DNA from: Spirochaetota bacterium
Lineage (GTDB): Bacteria; Spirochaetota; Leptospiria; Turneriellales; Turneriellaceae
DNA: 9,967 nt
Assembly (NCBI GenBank): GCA_963205035.1
Contig: CAUJII010000165.1
Span: 1-9,967, forward strand
Direction of reading: 5' to 3'
Numbering within the stretch: the stretch's first letter is position 1; every line of letters begins with the position of its first letter. The notes under the pieces were generated by a model, which saw nothing but the letters and a program-made list of their open reading frames with translations, searched no databases and was not told the DNA's origin. Made by a program: the position numbers and the translations under genes. Positions 5,936-9,967 of this stretch are shown here, in pieces.

Positions 5936-7540
5936 ATGTCTAACAAGAAATTCGACTTTATCGTTATAGGGGGCGGCCACCAAGGGCTTGCGGTTGGTGC
6001 ATACCTCGCAAAAGCGGGCGAGAGAACGCTCATTCTCGAACGCCGTAATGAAATGGGGGGAGGGCTTTCGACTGAAGAGGTGACGCTTCCGGGGTTTTAT
6101 CATAATTTGCATTCCAATTTCCACGGCATGATACCTCTCATGCCGCAATACAACGATCTCGAACTCGAGAAAGTGGGTGTGCGCTATTATCACCCCGAGG
6201 CGAATTTGGGCATGCCCTTGAAAGACGGTCGTTGCCTCGTGTGGTATGTCGATGAAATCAAAACGTATGAATCGATTGCAAAGTTTTCAAAAAAAGACGC
6301 CGATGCGTATGCCGACTTCAAGTCGAAAGTCACGGCGCACACCGATGCGATGCTGCGTTATATTTATTCGCCGCCGACAAAAGAGTCGATTGAGGATACG
6401 CATAAAGTGCTCGTCTCTCTCCTGGGAGAAGAAGTTTTCAAAATAAGCGCGTACGATTGGGTGAAGAGTTATTTTGAAAATCCGCACGTGCAAGCTTTGG
6501 CACTCTTTCACATGTCGATTGCAGGTTACGACATCACGCAAAAAGGGTTGGCGCACCCCGGCATTGGCTATCTCGCATTTGCCACGAATTGGCAGCTCTG
6601 CCGCGGTGGGTCGCATTTCTTGGCGCATGCAGTGGGAGGAGTCTTTGTCAGACATGGCGGCGACCTCGTCGAGAATTCCCCCGTTAAAGAAATTATCCTC
6701 GAAGGCAACCGCGCTGTGGGAGTTAAAACCCAAGACGGTAAGAGTTATTTTGCAGAAAAAGCCGTCATTAGCGCAATCGATTTAGAGCAAACTCTGGTGA
6801 ATTTTTTGCCACAGAATGCAGTCGGCAAGGAACTGTGCGAAAAAATAAAAAAACTCGAACATGGGCGCGGCGATTCGCTCTTTGGAATCCACTTGGCCCT
6901 CAAAGAAGCGCCGCGTTACACGGCGGCGAAGTATAACCCCGACATCAACCAGACATTCAACCTCAACATCGGCTACGAGACCCCCGAAGATGTGGCCGAG
7001 CACATGGATGAATCGAACCGCCGAGAGTTGCCGAAGCACCCGCGCCTTAACGTCTCGGTGAACACTCTCTTCGACCCGACACAGGCGCCGAAGGGATTTC
7101 ATACGGGGCTCATGTGGCAATTTGCCCCGTTTGAAATTGGAGACAAGAGCCCCGAGTATTGGAATGAAATCAAACACGACTTTGCACAAAAATGTATCGC
7201 CGTCTGGCGCGAGTATGCACCCAATATGACCGAAGACAACATCCTTGCAGTGTATCCTTACACGCCTTTAGACACTGCGCAGAAAATGGTCAATATGCGG
7301 CGCGGAGGGTTTCACACGTTGAGCCTCACGCCGGAGCAATTCGACGACAAGAGACCGCTCCCTGAGCTCTCGGGTTTCCGTACGCCGATTGAAGGGCTCT
7401 ATCTCGCAGGTTCGGCGATGCACTGCCATGGAGGGATTGTGGGATCTCCTTCGTACAACGCGCTTCAAGTCATCGGCAAAGATTTTGGCATTCTCGACAA
7501 GTTGCCCATCGGAAATAAATTTTGGGAGAAGAAAGCATGA
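5936..7540 (+). CDS. Phytoene desaturase/PYROXD2-like FAD oxidoreductase, copy A
   Basis: A 534-aa flavoprotein of the phytoene-dehydrogenase superfamily (CrtI, retinol saturase, PYROXD2-like), which uses FAD to desaturate or saturate hydrophobic polyene or lipid substrates. The Rossmann motif is FIVIGGGHQGLAV at 8-20 with Glu35 for the ribose; GGGLSTEEVT and LPGFYHNLHS occupy 41-60; CRGGSH is at 222-227; APRYTAAKYNPDINQ lies at 325-339. The C-terminal FAD segment at 479-513 contains TPIEGLYLAG and GGIVGSPSYNA. It is closely related to the next gene, with nearly collinear motifs. It differs from typical members in Gln16 for the Asn of GHNG, and in MHCHGG where family members and copy B have a HPGGG motif. 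These changes suggest a shifted or regulatory role, perhaps in a heteromer with copy B. Its stop overlaps the next start as ATGA. Substrate unknown. Confidence 0.85.
   Translation: MSNKKFDFIVIGGGHQGLAVGAYLAKAGERTLILERRNEMGGGLSTEEVTLPGFYHNLHSNFHGMIPLMPQYNDLELEKVGVRYYHPEANLGMPLKDGRCLVWYVDEIKTYESIAKFSKKDADAYADFKSKVTAHTDAMLRYIYSPPTKESIEDTHKVLVSLLGEEVFKISAYDWVKSYFENPHVQALALFHMSIAGYDITQKGLAHPGIGYLAFATNWQLCRGGSHFLAHAVGGVFVRHGGDLVENSPVKEIILEGNRAVGVKTQDGKSYFAEKAVISAIDLEQTLVNFLPQNAVGKELCEKIKKLEHGRGDSLFGIHLALKEAPRYTAAKYNPDINQTFNLNIGYETPEDVAEHMDESNRRELPKHPRLNVSVNTLFDPTQAPKGFHTGLMWQFAPFEIGDKSPEYWNEIKHDFAQKCIAVWREYAPNMTEDNILAVYPYTPLDTAQKMVNMRRGGFHTLSLTPEQFDDKRPLPELSGFRTPIEGLYLAGSAMHCHGGIVGSPSYNALQVIGKDFGILDKLPIGNKFWEKKA
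6056..6115 (+). repeat. Paralogous repeat, copy A segment
   Basis: These 60 bases encode residues 41-60 of copy A and match 7657-7716 of copy B at 51 positions. All 20 encoded residues are identical and the nine differences are synonymous. This is the most conserved visible part of the tandem gene duplication, not a mobile repeat. Confidence 0.9.
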
Positions 7541-9108
7541 GCACAGAAAATCCGGACTTCATCGTTATCGGCGCGGGGCATAACGGTCTCATTGCAGCAA
7601 ATTATTTAGCGCGTACGGGGGCGAGCGTTCTCGTTTATGAAAAAAGGCTTGAGGCTGGCGGGGGGCTTTCGACCGAAGAGGTGACGCTTCCCGGTTTTTA
7701 TCACAACCTGCATTCGTTCTTTCACGACACAATCGACATCATGCCTGCATACCGCGATTTGAAGCTCGACGAATGCTACGCAGAATATATCAAGCCGCCC
7801 GTGCAGTTGGCGCTCATCACCAAAGATAACCGCGCGCTTACAATCCATACCGATCTTGAGAAGACCATCCAATCTATTGAGAAATTTTCTAAGAGTGACG
7901 CTAAAGCGTATGCAGAAGCGCATGAAGAATACCGCGAGTACATAGAAACCGTGGTAGTGCCCGCACTGTATTCACCGCCTTCCGAGCCGTCGGAACAAAT
8001 CGAAGCGATGCAAGACACCCCCGAAGGGCTGGAGTATTTACGGCTTATGAAACTCAGCCCCACGGAAGTCTTAAACGAAATGTTTGAATCGGACACATTG
8101 CGAGCGGCAATTCTTTATCAGTTGGCAATCCCACGCGGTGCTATGTACGATTATGCGGGCACGGGTTTTTTTATTCCGATGATTTTATCGCACGTTGAGG
8201 AATCGCAAATTTGTCGCGGTGGGTCGCACCGCATGGCGCATGCGCTTTGGAAAGCTCTCCTCAGAGGCGGCGGCGGTATCCGAGGAACGCGCGAGGTCGA
8301 AGAGATTGTCATTGAAAAAAATCGTGCGGTCGGCGTGAAACTCGTCGACGGAGAAATCATCCGCGCAAAAAAAGGCGTTATCTCGTCGGTCGATCTCCAT
8401 CAAACGTTCACGCGCTTTGTCGGCGAGAAGAATCTCGACGAGCCCTTAAAACGCGCGGTCAAAAATTATCAGTTGGACGACTTCTCGATCTTCAGCGTTC
8501 ACTTGGCGCTCAATGAACCCCCACGCTATACGGCGGCAGCGTTCGATGCGGACGTTAATCAGGCTCTCAAAATCAATATCGGCTTTGATTCGACCGAAGC
8601 ATTCAGAGAGCATTGGAACGACATCCGTGCGGGGAGGATTCCTTCGCCGCGCATGTACTGTTCCACACCGACACTCTTCGATCCGGGACAAGCGCCCGAA
8701 GGTAAGCACACCGCGTTCTTGTGGTTCCCTGTGCCTTACCGTCTCGCCGAAAAAAATTGGGAGAGCGTTAAAGAAGAAGTTGCAGAGATGTGTTTGGCAG
8801 AGTGGCGCAAAGCGGCACCAAATCTCACGAATGAAAATATCATCGCGCGCAAGATTATGACGCCCGAAGAGATCGATAAGAAATTTATCAACATGCGCGA
8901 GGGGAGTATCTTCATGGGCCGACTGAACGCCGCGCAGATGGAATACTTTAGACCTCACCCGTCTCTCTCGCAGTATCGAACTCCCATCGAGGGGCTATAT
9001 CTCTGTGGCGCGTGTACGCACCCCGGCGGCGGCATCATCGGCGGGGGCGGTTATATTGCTGCTGGTGTTATCGCAGACGATTTTGATTTAGATAAATGGT
9101 GGGAATAG
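7537..9108 (+). CDS. Phytoene desaturase/PYROXD2-like FAD oxidoreductase, copy B
   Basis: A 523-aa paralogue of the preceding gene. It has the orthodox motif FIVIGAGHNGLIAANYLA at 8-25 with Glu35, the same 41-60 block, CRGGSH at 226-231, PPRYTAAAFDADVNQ in the middle, and a C-terminal FAD segment at 478-512 with TPIEGLYLCGACTHPGGG. The HPGGG element is the form seen in CrtI and PYROXD2-like enzymes, so this copy looks the more conventional of the two. Positions 142-168, with several Glu and Pro residues, differ most from copy A. The ATG at 7537 is chosen over an in-frame TTG at 7522 because it makes the 4-nt ATGA overlap with copy A and has GGGAG (7524-7528) 8 nt upstream. This implies coupled synthesis in similar amounts, as expected for a complex. 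A desaturase or saturase on a hydrophobic substrate is the family inference. Confidence 0.85.
   Translation: MSTENPDFIVIGAGHNGLIAANYLARTGASVLVYEKRLEAGGGLSTEEVTLPGFYHNLHSFFHDTIDIMPAYRDLKLDECYAEYIKPPVQLALITKDNRALTIHTDLEKTIQSIEKFSKSDAKAYAEAHEEYREYIETVVVPALYSPPSEPSEQIEAMQDTPEGLEYLRLMKLSPTEVLNEMFESDTLRAAILYQLAIPRGAMYDYAGTGFFIPMILSHVEESQICRGGSHRMAHALWKALLRGGGGIRGTREVEEIVIEKNRAVGVKLVDGEIIRAKKGVISSVDLHQTFTRFVGEKNLDEPLKRAVKNYQLDDFSIFSVHLALNEPPRYTAAAFDADVNQALKINIGFDSTEAFREHWNDIRAGRIPSPRMYCSTPTLFDPGQAPEGKHTAFLWFPVPYRLAEKNWESVKEEVAEMCLAEWRKAAPNLTNENIIARKIMTPEEIDKKFINMREGSIFMGRLNAAQMEYFRPHPSLSQYRTPIEGLYLCGACTHPGGGIIGGGGYIAAGVIADDFDLDKWWE
7657..7716 (+). repeat. Paralogous repeat, copy B segment
   Basis: Partner of 6056-6115 (51 of 60 bases identical). 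A second near-identical stretch encodes the CRGGSH motif: CGCGGTGGGTCGCA occurs in both genes, at 6602-6615 and 8215-8228. Confidence 0.9.
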
Positions 9109-9132
9109 CAACGAAACAAAAGAGCGTTTTTC

Positions 9133-9138
9133 AGGAGG
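9133..9138 (+). promoter_or_regulatory. Ribosome binding site of the SRPBCC gene
   Basis: AGGAGG, a full-strength site, is 4 nt before the ATG at 9143. It lies in the 34-nt gap after copy B, the largest gap inside the operon. No promoter is evident in that gap. Confidence 0.8.
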
Positions 9139-9142
9139 AACC

Positions 9143-9811
9143 ATGCGAGGAGTAAGAATAGTCAACAATTTGAACATCAAGAAGAACTCAGACGAGCTGT
9201 GGCAGTTTTTCTCGAATATCCAAAAGTTTGCGGCGATTGTACCTTCGGTGATTGAATACCGGATGGTCGACGACGTGACTTTTGTCGGTAAGGTCGGCGT
9301 GACACTCGGGAAAATCCCCGTGCGCAGCAAGCTGACTTTCAATATCACTAAAAAAAATGCTCCGAGCTTTATGGAGGCCGAGGGCGTTTCCTATCTTGGC
9401 GAAGCGGTGGTGAGTATGAAAAAGAGCGGCAAAGAAACGACAGAGGTGAATAAGAAATCCGTCGGGAGAATTGCAACGACTCTGAACCTTATCGCGCTCT
9501 CGGCTTCAGAAACGCGCGTCGAGTTCGTCGCCGACATTATCGCCGAAGGCCGCTTGCGAAAAATTTACGAGAGCATCATCAAATTCAAGGTGCCTCTATT
9601 GAAGAATCAGTTTGTCGAAAACCTGACCAAAGAATTGGGAATCACCGTCGAACAGTTGCCCGAACCTGAAAACGTCGAAGGTCCAGAATACCCAGACGCC
9701 GCGCCCAAGAAGAAAGGCAAGATTCGACAATTCTTTAGCCGCAAGAAAAATCAGGGCGAAGAAAATCACGAGGTCACCACCGAAGGAGAGTTGCTTGAAA
9801 GTCGCCAGTAA
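9143..9811 (+). CDS. CoxG-like SRPBCC (START-fold) protein
   Basis: A 222-aa protein whose first about 165 residues look like the SRPBCC/CoxG family, a helix-grip fold with a deep hydrophobic pocket. Seen: the N-terminal strand and helix NLNIKKNSDELWQFFSNIQKFAAIVPSV (9-36), matching the CoxG pattern of a D-x-W-x-F helix followed by the P that precedes the pocket, alternating strands at 45-135, and a long C-terminal helix (LRKIYESIIKFKVPLLKNQFVENLTKEL, 138-165). The tail at 188-204 is strongly basic (PKKKGKIRQFFSRKKNQ) with an aromatic pair. In CoxG of CO dehydrogenase systems a C-terminal extension gives membrane attachment; a similar role is plausible here. No CO dehydrogenase subunits are in view, so a substrate carrier or cyclase-like partner of the flavoenzymes is a better guess. 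It overlaps the next gene by 17 nt. Confidence 0.7.
   Translation: MRGVRIVNNLNIKKNSDELWQFFSNIQKFAAIVPSVIEYRMVDDVTFVGKVGVTLGKIPVRSKLTFNITKKNAPSFMEAEGVSYLGEAVVSMKKSGKETTEVNKKSVGRIATTLNLIALSASETRVEFVADIIAEGRLRKIYESIIKFKVPLLKNQFVENLTKELGITVEQLPEPENVEGPEYPDAAPKKKGKIRQFFSRKKNQGEENHEVTTEGELLESRQ
9784..9788 (+). promoter_or_regulatory. Ribosome binding site deciding the TTG start at 9795
   Basis: AGGAG lies 6 nt before the TTG at 9795, inside the end of the SRPBCC gene. It is the main reason for calling a TTG-started gene at the window edge. Confidence 0.6.
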
Positions 9812-9967
9812 GTTTTTGACCGGCGACGTGCGCGTGCATTCTGTAGAGAGCGTCGACGGTAGGCTCAAGGTTTCGGGACTCATCAAAGAGACGTATCCTA
9901 TCGAGGTCGAGTTAGACGCACAAGATTTTCGCGATATGTTGTCGCTTATGCTGAAAACCGAGAACCT
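9795..9967 (+). CDS. Unknown protein, N-terminal part
   Basis: An open frame of 57 residues runs off the right edge, beginning MKVASKFLTGDVRVHSVESV if TTG is the start. It overlaps the SRPBCC gene by 17 nt in a different frame and has its own Shine-Dalgarno site. Alternating hydrophobic residues (VRVHSV, LKVSGLI, YPIEVEL) suggest beta strands, followed by an amphipathic helix (DFRDMLSLMLKTEN). There is no signal peptide or membrane segment in the visible part. I do not recognise the family. Tight overlap makes it the sixth member of the operon. Confidence 0.6.
   Translation, partial: MKVASKFLTGDVRVHSVESVDGRLKVSGLIKETYPIEVELDAQDFRDMLSLMLKTEN

Noticed and set aside
8446..8958. Minus-strand open frame of 170 codons
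   Set aside because: It is antisense to the strongly supported copy B flavoprotein and gives a sequence without recognisable motifs.
5936..9108. Carotenoid biosynthesis cluster based on two CrtI-like genes
   Set aside because: No phytoene synthase, prenyl transferase or cyclase is present, and the proteins look closer to PYROXD2-like members than to CrtI.
9143..9811. CO dehydrogenase accessory gene coxG
   Set aside because: The fold resembles CoxG, but no coxL, coxM, coxS or other CO dehydrogenase gene is in the window.

Overview
This window is densely coding bacterial DNA of mixed, moderate GC. Genes with Shine-Dalgarno sites are packed with overlapping stop and start codons. An RlmM-type rRNA methyltransferase and an N-terminally anchored esterase suggest a Gram-negative-type bacterium. 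Nothing seen fixes the phylum. There are no tRNA or rRNA genes, CRISPR arrays, insertion sequences or phage genes, and no gap between genes exceeds about 165 bases.

Layout: (1) 1-623, minus strand: the N-terminal half of a crotonyl-CoA carboxylase/reductase-type medium-chain reductase, running off the left edge. Its best promoter would give an almost leaderless mRNA. (2) About 653-3248, plus strand: a three-gene set of a divergent Panacea/SocA-like (DUF4065) protein, a membrane-anchored alpha/beta-hydrolase and an RlmM-like 2'-O-methyltransferase. These are joined by two identical 1-nt TAATG stop/start overlaps. (3) 3249-3311: a short convergent gap with an 11-C homopolymer. (4) 3312-3734, minus strand: a small unrecognised gene. 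(5) 3735-3898: an AT-rich divergent regulatory region with two back-to-back promoter candidates whose -35 elements lie 3 bp apart, and a 16-bp inverted repeat. (6) 3899 to the right edge, plus strand: an operon of an acetoacetate-decarboxylase-fold protein, a COG2907-type flavoprotein, two tandem phytoene-desaturase/PYROXD2-like flavoproteins, a CoxG-like SRPBCC protein and the start of a further small gene.

The operon from 3899 is the most interesting part. Three FAD enzymes, an acetoacetate-decarboxylase-like lyase and an SRPBCC hydrophobic-ligand protein look like a dedicated route that oxidises or desaturates a hydrophobic substrate such as a lipid, isoprenoid or polyketide. I cannot name the product. 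No phytoene synthase or prenyl transferase is visible, so ordinary carotenoid synthesis is not supported. The tandem flavoproteins arose by duplication and have diverged at FAD-motif and C-terminal positions. The decarboxylase-like protein keeps the Schiff-base lysine but has Phe where the classical enzyme has its second lysine. Whether the reductase at the left edge shares a pathway with this operon cannot be told from the window.
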